This document shows, piece after piece, positions 41,143-49,389 of a DNA stretch of 56,361 nucleotides (its first letter is position 1; each line of letters starts with the position of its first letter). The DNA is taken from the NCBI GenBank assembly GCA_900540535.1, contig UQGM01000013.1, positions 1 to 56,361 of the forward strand, in the 5' to 3' direction. The notes below the pieces were generated by a model. The model was not told where the DNA came from, ran no database searches, and saw nothing but the letters and a program-made list of their open reading frames with translations. The stretch is from an uncultured Oscillospiraceae bacterium (GTDB taxonomy: Bacteria; Bacillota; Clostridia; Oscillospirales; Acutalibacteraceae). The position numbers were made by a program, and so were the translations under genes.

Positions 41143-42306
41143 TTAGAAATCTACCTCTTCGCCGTAGTAGATAGCTGTGAAGAGCTTCTCCATTTCCTCC
41201 TGAGTGGGAACTCTGGGATTGGAGCCTGTGCATGCATCGCCGATTGCATTTTCTGCAATAGCGGAAAGCTTTTCTTTGAACTCTTCCTCAACAATACCGA
41301 AATCTTTAAGTGTCTTTGGTATTCCGAGTTTAACATTGTACTCGTCTATTCTGCGGCAAAGAGCCTCTACGCCGTCAAGGCCCAGTGCATTTGCAATGTC
41401 CTCATAACGCTTTGCGGCATCCATGACTTTCGCATTATATTTGATAACATAAGGAAGATAAATTGCGTTTGCGCATCCGTGAGGAATATGGCCTGTGCTG
41501 AAAGCTGCGCCTGTCTTGTGAGCCATTGAATGAACTATGCCGAGAAGGGCATTTGAGAATGCCATTCCTGCAAGACACTGTGCATAGTGCATCTGCTCTC
41601 TGGCTGCCATGCATCCGTCGAATGATGCGGGGAGATACTGCATAACCATCTGAATTGCCTTTATGGCAAGAGGATCGGTAAAGGGTGAATGAACTGTTGA
41701 TACATAAGCCTCAATTGCGTGGGTAAGAGCATCCATACCTGTGTGAGCAACGAGCTTCGGAGGCATTGTCTCTGCAAGGTCGGGATCTACAATTGCAACA
41801 TCGGGTGTGATATTAAAGTCGGCAAGAGGATATTTAATACCTTTCTGATAGTCAGTAATAACGGAGAAAGCCGTTACCTCTGTTGCTGTACCTGAGGTTG
41901 AGGGTATAGCAAGGAAGCGTGCCTTCTGTCTGAGAGTCGGGAATCCGAAAGGAACACACAAATCCTCAAATTTAACATCGGGATATTCATAGAAAGCCCA
42001 CATTGCCTTTGCCGCATCAATGGGGGAACCTCCTCCTATTGCAACAATCCAGTCGGGCTCAAACTCTCTCATAACAGCAGCGCCCTTCATTACTGTCTCA
42101 ACAGACGGATCGGGCTCTACACCTTCAAAAAGTTTGGTTTCTATTCCAGCGGCCTTAAGGTTTTCAACTACCTTATCCAAAAATCCGAAACGCTTCATTG
42201 AGCCGCCGCCGACAACTACAATTGCCTTCTTGCCGGTAAGATTTTTAAGTTCATCAATTGTACCTTTTCCGAAATAGATATCTCTGGGTAATGTAAAACG
42301 AGCCAT
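41143..42306 (-). CDS. Iron-containing alcohol dehydrogenase
   Basis: A 387-residue group III ADH. The NAD(P)-binding GGGS loops (VVVGGGSMKRFG, IVAIGGGSPIDAAKA), IPSTSGTATEVTAFSVI and the Fe-ligand region (DPDLAETMP, HTGMDALTHAIEAYVS, GIVHSMAHKTGAAFSTGHIPHGCANA; one Asp and three His) are intact. It probably reduces an aldehyde to an alcohol with NAD(P)H in fermentation. Ethanol/butanol dehydrogenases and FucO-like lactaldehyde reductases share this fold. Since fucA 12 kb away makes L-lactaldehyde, a propanediol role is possible but unproven. A Rex-like operator lies upstream. Confidence 0.9.
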   Translation of the reverse strand: MARFTLPRDIYFGKGTIDELKNLTGKKAIVVVGGGSMKRFGFLDKVVENLKAAGIETKLFEGVEPDPSVETVMKGAAVMREFEPDWIVAIGGGSPIDAAKAMWAFYEYPDVKFEDLCVPFGFPTLRQKARFLAIPSTSGTATEVTAFSVITDYQKGIKYPLADFNITPDVAIVDPDLAETMPPKLVAHTGMDALTHAIEAYVSTVHSPFTDPLAIKAIQMVMQYLPASFDGCMAAREQMHYAQCLAGMAFSNALLGIVHSMAHKTGAAFSTGHIPHGCANAIYLPYVIKYNAKVMDAAKRYEDIANALGLDGVEALCRRIDEYNVKLGIPKTLKDFGIVEEEFKEKLSAIAENAIGDACTGSNPRVPTQEEMEKLFTAIYYGEEVDF

Positions 42307-42375
42307 TGGAATAACCTCCCACTATTTTTAGTAAAATATGTGCAGCAACAACATTTTTATCGTTGCTACGCCATT

Positions 42376-42404
42376 ATTTTAATACAATTCTACCCATAAA
42401 TCAA
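42376..42404 (-). promoter_or_regulatory. Promoter of the Fe-ADH gene
   Basis: On the minus strand, TTGATT (42399-42404), 17 bp, TAAAAT (42376-42381), about 70 bp upstream of the ATG. Confidence 0.65.
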
Positions 42405-42420
42405 TATCATTATCGCAATT

Positions 42421-42438
42421 TCGTTAAACTTTTAACAT
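42421..42438. promoter_or_regulatory. Rex-like operator
   Basis: TCGTTAA-ACTT-TTAACAT matches the Rex consensus TTGTTAA-N4-TTAACAA at 12 of 14 defined positions and is a perfect dyad over the inner GTTAA/TTAAC. It lies 17 bp upstream of the -35 of the Fe-ADH promoter. Rex represses fermentative dehydrogenases when NADH/NAD+ is low. Confidence 0.5.
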
Positions 42439-42459
42439 TTTTAAGCCAGTTAACTTGTA

Positions 42460-42471
42460 CGTATTAATACG
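42460..42471. repeat. 12-bp perfect palindrome CGTATTAATACG
   Basis: Lies between the Rex-like site and the terminator of the non-coding RNA. It may be a second operator for the Fe-ADH gene or chance. Confidence 0.35.
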
Positions 42472-42488
42472 CTAAAACCACAGATAGC

Positions 42489-42518
42489 AAAAAAAAGGCA
42501 GGCCCATAAGGTCCTGCC
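42489..42518 (-). terminator. Terminator of the non-coding RNA
   Basis: Stem GGCAGG-C-CC / GG-T-CCTGCC (42497-42505 with 42510-42518) followed on the minus strand by eight T's. It lies 183 bases before the Fe-ADH start, which has its own promoter in between. Confidence 0.92.
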
Positions 42519-42775
42519 GGCTAATGCGGCTCCTGCTGTCTGACAGGAAAGCTGAAACCACAACCGCCGACTCTATGCGACACTCCGGAGAAACATGGAT
42601 ATTTATCCAGTTTGCTGCTCTTAAAGCGTCAAAATTCAACACCTGCCACCAATACGCATCATAAATACATATTGCTTCCCTGTGTCAGCTGCTGCCTCCT
42701 TTGATACTGAAGAGGGCTCTACCTGTGGGTTCTAACCAAACCGCTTATTTAACTGTGGCTTTAGTTTACAACAAA
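42489..42775 (-). ncRNA. Structured non-coding RNA of about 285 nt, family not identified
   Basis: No open frame covers this stretch on either strand, yet it is GC-richer than its surroundings and full of paired elements. Read on the minus strand, a closing stem AAGCCACA/UGUGGUUU (42754-42761 with 42552-42559) encloses several hairpins: CCUCUU/AAGGAGG, GACAC/GUGUC, CAAUAUG/CGUAUUG, UGGAUA/UAUCCA. After the closing stem come a CCUG/CAGG hairpin and a canonical terminator, GGCAGG/CCTGCC (42497-42518) with eight U's (42489-42496). The length, long-range closing stem and terminator are consistent with a 6S-like, raiA-type or unknown RNA. I found no riboswitch core for cobalamin, lysine, FMN, SAM, THF or T-box. 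The 5' end is approximate. Confidence 0.65.
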
Positions 42776-42789
42776 TTTAGATATAAAGA

Positions 42790-42827
42790 AATATCTCAAT
42801 CTCTTTTTTTGATGAGATTGAGATATT
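42790..42827 (-). terminator. Hairpin terminator after the response regulator gene
   Basis: Perfect 14-bp stem AATATCTCAATCTC/GAGATTGAGATATT (42790-42803 with 42814-42827) with a 10-nt loop, then TTTCTTTATAT on the minus strand. A partial third copy of the ATTGAGAT motif lies beside it (42830-42837). Confidence 0.65.
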
Positions 42828-42841
42828 ATATTGAGATTTTT

Positions 42842-43510
42842 TTATGTTTCTTTAAGCTGATAGCCTCTGCCTCGCTTGAGTTCTATTGAATATCCGGTTC
42901 CTGTAAGCTTTTTTCTTAAACTGTAAATGTGATTGTGTACGGTGCTTAAATCATCGCCGCCGTCTATATTCCATACAGCGGAATATATTTCTTCCGCCGA
43001 AAGATAATAATCCCTATTTTTATTAAGAAGCTCTAAAACCGCATATTCCTTTGGTTTTAGCATAAGATCCTTGCCGTCATAAAAAGCCTGATTTGAAAGA
43101 CTGTTAAATGTCAGCCCCTTGGGATTCATCTCTTCCTGTTCCATATTTCCTCTGCGCATAAGCGATTGTATTCTCAAAATAAGCTCGTCCATAATATACG
43201 GCTTTGCAAGATAGTCGTCGCCTCCCGCTCTGAGACCTTCAACAATATCTTCCTTTGTACCCAATGCGCTCAAAAACAAAATACGTACACCGCTTTTGCC
43301 CCTGAGCTCACGGCAATAATCAAGACTGTTGCCGTCAGGAAGCATTATATCCATTACAACCAAATCAGGAGATGAGTTTTCCACCAGCTCTTTGCCCTTT
43401 TTAAGAGTTCTTGCCTCAATGACACTGTATCCCTCAAGTTCAAGCATTATTCTGTTTGCAGATGCAATATCCGGATCATCTTCAATAAGTAATATGAGAT
43501 TTTTGCTCAT
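42842..43510 (-). CDS. OmpR/PhoB-family response regulator
   Basis: A 222-residue two-component regulator. The receiver domain has LIEDDPDIAS (acidic pair), the phosphoacceptor Asp in VMDIMLPDG (about residue 52), the Ser/Thr switch LSALG and the Lys in YLAKPY. The C-terminal winged helix (about 125-222) ends with the YSLRKKLTG...IELKRGRGYQL pattern. The start is ATG 43510 with GGAGG 7 bases upstream; it overlaps the end of the kinase gene by 29 bases. It probably controls the neighbouring symporter or other transport genes. Confidence 0.94.
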   Translation of the reverse strand: MSKNLILLIEDDPDIASANRIMLELEGYSVIEARTLKKGKELVENSSPDLVVMDIMLPDGNSLDYCRELRGKSGVRILFLSALGTKEDIVEGLRAGGDDYLAKPYIMDELILRIQSLMRRGNMEQEEMNPKGLTFNSLSNQAFYDGKDLMLKPKEYAVLELLNKNRDYYLSAEEIYSAVWNIDGGDDLSTVHNHIYSLRKKLTGTGYSIELKRGRGYQLKET

Positions 43511-45470
43511 TATTATCGCCTCCTTCAACGGGCAAAAGAATTGTAACAACAGCTCCGCCTGAAAGGACATTATCTATTCTGATGCTGCCTCCAAAGCTTT
43601 CGATTATTTCACGACAGAGTGAAAGACCTATACCGCTGCTGTTGTCTCCGCTGTATCCTCTCTCAAACACATAGGGCAATTTCTCGCTGGCAATACCTTC
43701 TCCGCTATCCATTATAGAAATACGAACAGATTTATAAAGCCGTTCGGCACTTAAAATTATCTTTCCGTCTTGGGTGTGACGGTTTGAATTGGTAATAAGA
43801 TTATATAAAACCTGAAACAAAGCGTCATCGTTGCCTTTGACAAAAAGATTTTCTTCAGGGAAATTAACCAAAATGATATTGTGATTTTTGCTGCAAACAG
43901 GAGTACAGAATTTTTCCGTTCTGATGAAAAGTTCCCTTACATTTACAGTACCTATTATTATTTCGTTATGTCTGTCACATGCAGAAGCACTTAACTGCTC
44001 AACAAGAAGTCCAAGTCGCACAGCTTCCTGCTGAATAACATCAAGGTTCTTAACTGTTTCAGAAGTAACTGCATTTTTCTCAATCTGTTTGATGGTAAGT
44101 CCTGCATAGCTTCCCATAACAGTAAGGGGCGTTTTCAGCTCATGTCCTACATTTGCCATGAAATCCGCTTTCATTTTTGAAAGTTCTGTGAGGTTATTTT
44201 TCTCCCTTATAACTTCAAGTTCTCTTTTTCTGCTCTCTTTAAGCTCATTTTCAGTTCTCATAAAGTTAACTGTAAGAGCTATGGCGTTTGCGGAAACAAA
44301 AATCAAGGCTCCGGCTTCAAGAATATTGGTATCACCGTAATTAATGTAAACTATACTATCAAGAAATGCCAAAAATCCAAATACCACACCGCCTATCAGT
44401 ATAAGCATCTGTTCGCTTTTAAGCATATACTTTTCGGAAAAATACCATTTTGCAACGCCGATAAGTATGGAGAAAATTATTATTACTCCGCAGAGACTCA
44501 AAATATATGGAGAAAGAGCCAAAAGCTTTAAATACACGTCAAATGGAAGTAAAGCACACAGGACAGCACTTACTCCCGCCAAAATATACACTATAAGCTT
44601 AGTTATTTTCCCCATAGCATTTTCATACATCTTATCTAAATACAGTAATACGAAAAACAGGAATAGAAAACCTGCGATACTATCAAATCTCATTCTGAAT
44701 TGCCAGCCCGTGTCAGGATAGAGCATGGCAAATATCTGCGGCGGCGAAAACAGTTCACTTGCCGTTAAAGCTCCACAGGTACAGGAAAACCACAAAAATC
44801 TTCTGTACCTTGTAAAAAATATGTATGTGGCAAAAAATATTAGCATAATTGCAAGCACTGCACCAATGGGCAATGTGTTTGAAAAAAACATCAGGTTCGT
44901 AAGTCCGCTGAGCATGGACGATGTTCCCACATAAAGTCCGCTAAAAGATTCCTTTGTCATTCTTGTTATATCATTTCTTTGGACAATAATTTCAGTAAGT
45001 TCGTTTTTTACTGTAAAGCTTGCAAAATTACATCTGGGTTCCTGGGCAAGACTTCCATCTTTTATGGCATTGGCAGAACCGGACTGAATCATAAGTTCTC
45101 CGTCAACCCATATTTTCTGAAAGTTGGAAGTGCTGTTTTCATATATTGAAAACACTTTACCTACAGGCAGAGGAATTAAAATTCTGTATGTACATATCTT
45201 GGTCGCTCTGCTTCCTTTGACTGAAACAGATGAAAGCATCTCTGCAGATTCGCCTTTAAAATCCTCCGGAGTATACATTTTCTGGGGATAAGCTTCAAAG
45301 GCTTCCACTCCAATATAGCCTATATTTTTGCTGAAATCAAAACTTTCTATATCACTTGCATTTTCCAGCAGTTCACTCTGATTAGTGTCAACAGAAAACA
45401 CCAGAGAAAAAATTGTAAAAATCAAAATAAATATTATGGTTGCACCGACGGCAATTTTTTTCCGTGTCAC
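43482..45470 (-). CDS. Sensor histidine kinase with 7TM (7TMR-DISM-like) sensor
   Basis: A 662-residue membrane kinase. One N-terminal TM (about 6-28), an extracytoplasmic sensor (about 30-205; it includes jelly-roll-like segments such as ICTYRILIPLPVGKVFSIYE), seven TM helices (about 215-400, 7TMR-DISM type), a coiled coil, HisKA with FMANVGHELKTPLTV, then N box NLITNSNRH, G1 DSGEGIA and G2 SSGIGLSLCREI. The start is GTG 45470 with AAAGGAGG 7 bases upstream. The frame continues unbroken upstream into the 3' part of a symporter gene, so a fused reading is possible. The response regulator gene follows with overlap. Confidence 0.85.
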   Translation of the reverse strand: MTRKKIAVGATIIFILIFTIFSLVFSVDTNQSELLENASDIESFDFSKNIGYIGVEAFEAYPQKMYTPEDFKGESAEMLSSVSVKGSRATKICTYRILIPLPVGKVFSIYENSTSNFQKIWVDGELMIQSGSANAIKDGSLAQEPRCNFASFTVKNELTEIIVQRNDITRMTKESFSGLYVGTSSMLSGLTNLMFFSNTLPIGAVLAIMLIFFATYIFFTRYRRFLWFSCTCGALTASELFSPPQIFAMLYPDTGWQFRMRFDSIAGFLFLFFVLLYLDKMYENAMGKITKLIVYILAGVSAVLCALLPFDVYLKLLALSPYILSLCGVIIIFSILIGVAKWYFSEKYMLKSEQMLILIGGVVFGFLAFLDSIVYINYGDTNILEAGALIFVSANAIALTVNFMRTENELKESRKRELEVIREKNNLTELSKMKADFMANVGHELKTPLTVMGSYAGLTIKQIEKNAVTSETVKNLDVIQQEAVRLGLLVEQLSASACDRHNEIIIGTVNVRELFIRTEKFCTPVCSKNHNIILVNFPEENLFVKGNDDALFQVLYNLITNSNRHTQDGKIILSAERLYKSVRISIMDSGEGIASEKLPYVFERGYSGDNSSGIGLSLCREIIESFGGSIRIDNVLSGGAVVTILLPVEGGDNNEQKSHITY

Positions 45471-46964
45471 CGCTGTTCCTCCTTTATATCCCCTCTGACT
45501 GCTCTTTTGCTTCTCAGATATGTTTTCACCTTTCGACTTTTTAATAAATACTTCCGCTTTTTCTTTTTCTGACGGAGTAATCAAACTTACAAAAACATAG
45601 ACAACAAGAGATAATCCTACTCCGAAAATCACCTGAAGCGCCGACTGCGGTTCCCAGAATGACGGAAGCTTAACACCGAAGCCTATAATCAGATTATAAA
45701 GACAATATACAATTCCAACAGCCATCGAAGCCACCGCTCCCTTGCTGTTTCCTCTTTTCCAGAAAAATCCCATTACAAGGGGCACAAATACGCCTGTGGT
45801 GATTATATCGGAAGCCATCCATGAAATTTCCAGAATGGATCTTATTCTAAGTGAAATAAGAAGCGCAACTGCCGTTACAAGAAGAGTGGCGAACCTCGAA
45901 AACTTAAGCTTCTTTTCTTCGCTCTCCTTTTTTCTACAAGGTCTATGGAAAGGGTCATTGCACCGGTATTGTAAGGGAATCCATTGTGGACATAATAGCA
46001 GCAGAAATTCCCACAAACACCAAAGCTCCAAGCACCGGATTCATGTACTGCGTTACAATAGCTGTAACTACTCCGCCCTGAGGGAGCTTATCGAAAAGTG
46101 TTATTCCCGCCATACCGGTAAACACTACCATGAGATAGAGTGGAATATATGCAAAGAAGCTCATGACGGTCATTTTTCTTGCGTCTTTGTCGTTCCTTGC
46201 AGCGGAAATTCTCTGCCATACATTTGCCTGAATAACCCATGCTCCACCGAAGGTTATTACATAAACCATATATTTCTGTGCTCCTGCGGAAAAACTCATA
46301 TATCCTGTTTTTTCCGCCTGCTCAGCTGCAAGAGCGATATTGTCAAATCCACCTGAATTTACCATTGCAACGATAAATACAATCAGAGCGGAAATTGCAA
46401 GAAGCACAAACTGAATAATATCCGTAAGCACAACTCCACGGAATCCACCAAATATTGAATAAATTAGAACTATACCCGTACCCACCAGTACGGCAACTTC
46501 ATAGTTCATGCCGAGGTATGTTCCGAAAAAGCTTCCTATACCCACCATTTGGGATGCTGCATTAAGAGTCATGAATACAAGAATCATAACCGAAAGAAGC
46601 TTTGCTGCAAGTGGAGAGCATCTTGCGCTCATCATTTCTCCCTGAGTGAGATACCCCCTACACGGCGTATGCCTTTAGCGCCAAGAATCATGAGAAAAGT
46701 AGAGAGAAGCACCGGCACACCATAGTACCAAAAGGCTCCCAGTCCGTCACTGTAAGCAAGGTCAGCAGTGGAAATTGCCGAACCCGCTCCCCACCAAGAA
46801 GCAATGAACGTAATGGAAAGCGCCCAGAACGGCAGTGTTCTTCCTGCAAAAAAGTAATCTTCAACAGTATGGTTTTTCTTTTCCTTTGTAACCGCTATAA
46901 GCAGCACCGCAAAATATATAAGAAGTCCCACAAGTGATATAGCTTTCAGCAAAACAAACACCAC
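45469..46964 (-). pseudogene. Sodium:solute symporter (SSS) family transporter, three frameshifts
   Basis: About 498 codons of a 13-TM SSS carrier in three frames. The N-terminal piece (46632-46964) has YFFAGRTLPFWALSITFIASWWGAGSAIS, the middle (45955-46663) has GVVLTDIIQFVLL and ISAAIMSTMDSL, and the C-terminal piece reads in the kinase frame (KKLKFSRFATLLVTAVALLISL, FVPLVMGFFWKRGNSKGAVASM). Each break is repaired by adding one base: at five C's (46654-46658), near 45965-45975, and at six T's (45928-45933). With these, the text reads as a normal SSS protein. Genuine decay and sequencing error are both possible. The start is uncertain (GTG 46964 or TTG 46952). Confidence 0.85.
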
Positions 46965-47050
46965 CCCAAAATAACATGAATTAATATACTTACATAATAT
47001 TACATCATCAAATAAAATACAAGAACCGTTATTTTCTCATTTAAGACAAA

Positions 47051-47086
47051 GAAAATCCGCAGACATAAAATTCTGCGGATTTTTTG
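47051..47086. terminator. Terminator of the phosphoesterase/PQQ gene
   Basis: Perfect 12-bp stem AAAATCCGCAGA/TCTGCGGATTTT (47052-47063 with 47072-47083), T-rich on both sides. Confidence 0.85.
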
Positions 47087-47164
47087 TATTTCCTGTGTGT
47101 TCTCAACTTAACGCTTTGACAAAATATTTAAGCTTAATAAACACTTAAAATCAATAAATTATTA

Positions 47165-49255
47165 TTAAAGCTGAACTTTTATAAGCCTTCCCGAAAAATC
47201 TGCGACAACCAACGCATCTTCAAGAACAACAGGTGTTGAGAGTACAGGGGAGCCTATATTAATTTTTTCTAAAACAGCACCGGATTTATCAGCAATATAC
47301 ACATAACCGTCAGAAGCCGCAAAAATCAGCTTTCCGTCCTTTTCGACTATGTCGCTTTCAACGGTCTGAGAATCGCCGGAAGTATACGGAGCTGTATAGA
47401 CAAGTGCCTTACCCACAGGAAGCTCCCATTTTACTTTCTTTTCAGTGAGAGAATAAGCCAGAACTCCCTTTGTGGCTGTTGGTATATATGCCATATCTCC
47501 CGAAACAAGAGGCTTTGCACTGGAAGAGAAATTATAGTCTTCCATAGTTGTTTTATTTGTAATATTTCCTGTTGCCACATCTACGAGCATTATAGAATCA
47601 TCATCAGCTACTATGAGTGTATTTTCATCTACCACAGCAGGAGTGGAACTTCTGAAACGTATATCCTCATCCTTGTTTTCCCAAAGCTGCTTTCCTGTGT
47701 TCTTATCGAGAGCTACAAGAGCATCCCAGTGTGAGCTTACAATAAGCTTATCCCCTGCAACTACAAATTCAGCAGGAGAAGTTTCTCCTTTGCCTCTGTC
47801 GTTCTCCCAGACAATTTCACCTGTCTCACCGTTTAATGCGGTTACATAGGAAGCATTGCCGGCATATATTACACCGTTATCAGCGCATATTCCGGAACAG
47901 GTATTGAGTCCGTTTCCAACAGGAATCTGCTTCTCCCATATAACCTTGCCGTCGCCGGGATTAATGCAGTATACATATCCTTCAGCAGACTGTGTATAGA
48001 TTTTTCCGTTCTCCATAACCAGTTTGCTCTTAACTGAGTTTTTGGTTTCGGTGAACCAAAGCTGCTTGCCTGTTTTTTCATCCATGCAGTATACTCCGCA
48101 TTTAGCAGGATAATCATCATAGCTTGTTGCAGCGTAAACTTTACCGTCATAATACAGCGGATCTGAGAAAACTACGTTTCCGCTCATTTGCTGTGTCCAG
48201 ACTGCCTTTTCGGCTTCCGGAGTCTTTGTGACATCATAATCATAATAAATCATGCTGGTGGAAATTTCACCGGCTGCATTTACATTTAAAAGTCTTGCTC
48301 CGCTTACTGACTGATCTATTCCGCCACAGTCAGGACGTGCTGTGCTTACGGAAAGAACACCGTTCTGCATTTCAACATGATTGTTGTGATAATGTCCGTA
48401 AACCCATGCAATAAGATTATGCTTTTTAAGGTCAAGATCTCTTCCGCTGAAGCTGATAACATAATCCTCTGACGGAGATTTTGTATGGTTGAAAATTACA
48501 ACCTTCATATCGTGATCGATATTTTCAAGGTCGTTTTCGAGCCACTTCCACTTGTCTTTGTCATTATAGCCTGATTTATAATCTGCCCAGCCAATGAAAG
48601 GAGTTACAACATAATGTACGTTGCCTACATTGAAAGAATACCATGTAGGGCCGTAAATGCTTTCATAAAGCTCCTCGCCGTATTTGCCCTCAACATAGTC
48701 GTGGTTGCCTATTGTGTAATATACAGGCAGTCCCATATTCTCGGTATTCATATCTGATTTATGACGTTTGAGTCCCGGCTCATAGCAGATATCACCTGTA
48801 TGTATAAGGAATGCAGGCTTTTCATCTGCAACTGCCTTCTTTACATAGTTAAGCCAGTCGCCCACTCCGTTTTCTCCGATTTCAGTATCAGAAATCTGAA
48901 TAAAAGAGTGATCCTCGGCTGCTGTTCTCTCATCCTTTGTGAGAGCAAAGTTATATTCCTCAGTATCCTTGGATGCGGAAATATAAAAATTCTCACAGGT
49001 GTATCCTGAGGGGGTAGTAATAGTGATAAAACGTGTTTTTCTGTACCCCTTAAGGGTGAACTGTCCGTTTTCATCAGTCTTTACGACATTTCTTCCGTCA
49101 GTAACCATAACGCCGGATACAGGATTTCCCGTATCTGCTTCAGTTACTTTTCCGCTGTAAGGCCCGCCGGTACGGAAAAATAAAAACAGACCTACCGCTG
49201 CAGCAATAATCAGTACAACTGCAACTGAAATTACTGCAATTACTTTTTTTGACAT
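47165..49255 (-). CDS. Membrane-anchored metallophosphoesterase with PQQ-type beta-propeller
   Basis: A 696-residue fusion. An N-terminal TM anchor (about 6-27) leads to a small beta-sandwich (YSGKVTEADTGNPVSGVMVTDGRNVVKTDENGQFTLKGY, carboxypeptidase-regulatory-like). A calcineurin-type phosphoesterase domain follows: ISDTE, HTGDI, GNHD, FNHT, YGHYHNNH; the first motif has Glu where His is usual. The C-terminal half is a PQQ-like propeller with repeated G-x-x-LW/VW-E blades (GKQLWFTETK, GKVIWEKQI, GEIVWENDR, GKQLWENKD). It should face outside, where it may hydrolyse phosphate esters or bind substrate. ATG 49255 has GGAGGG 12 bases upstream. The substrate is unknown. Confidence 0.82.
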   Translation of the reverse strand: MSKKVIAVISVAVVLIIAAAVGLFLFFRTGGPYSGKVTEADTGNPVSGVMVTDGRNVVKTDENGQFTLKGYRKTRFITITTPSGYTCENFYISASKDTEEYNFALTKDERTAAEDHSFIQISDTEIGENGVGDWLNYVKKAVADEKPAFLIHTGDICYEPGLKRHKSDMNTENMGLPVYYTIGNHDYVEGKYGEELYESIYGPTWYSFNVGNVHYVVTPFIGWADYKSGYNDKDKWKWLENDLENIDHDMKVVIFNHTKSPSEDYVISFSGRDLDLKKHNLIAWVYGHYHNNHVEMQNGVLSVSTARPDCGGIDQSVSGARLLNVNAAGEISTSMIYYDYDVTKTPEAEKAVWTQQMSGNVVFSDPLYYDGKVYAATSYDDYPAKCGVYCMDEKTGKQLWFTETKNSVKSKLVMENGKIYTQSAEGYVYCINPGDGKVIWEKQIPVGNGLNTCSGICADNGVIYAGNASYVTALNGETGEIVWENDRGKGETSPAEFVVAGDKLIVSSHWDALVALDKNTGKQLWENKDEDIRFRSSTPAVVDENTLIVADDDSIMLVDVATGNITNKTTMEDYNFSSSAKPLVSGDMAYIPTATKGVLAYSLTEKKVKWELPVGKALVYTAPYTSGDSQTVESDIVEKDGKLIFAASDGYVYIADKSGAVLEKINIGSPVLSTPVVLEDALVVADFSGRLIKVQL

Positions 49256-49389
49256 AATCAAATCATCCCTCCGCTCAGCTCTATATTTATTTAGTCGCTG
49301 AATAAAATAATATAAACAGTTTAACAAAATAGAATTTAAAGTCAATTATTTAATTTAACAATAAAAAAGTTTGTTTTTTGTACACTGTT

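Noticed and set aside
42489..42775. Cobalamin, lysine, FMN, SAM or T-box riboswitch in the structured RNA block
   Set aside because: None of the conserved cores is present, such as the B12-box, AGGGTGAAATTCCC of FMN or the T-box AGGGTGG sequence, and the Fe-ADH gene has its own promoter after the terminator.
42790..42840. Mobile-element ends suggested by repeated ATTGAGAT motifs
   Set aside because: The repeats form a single hairpin at the end of the response regulator gene, with no transposase or target duplication nearby.
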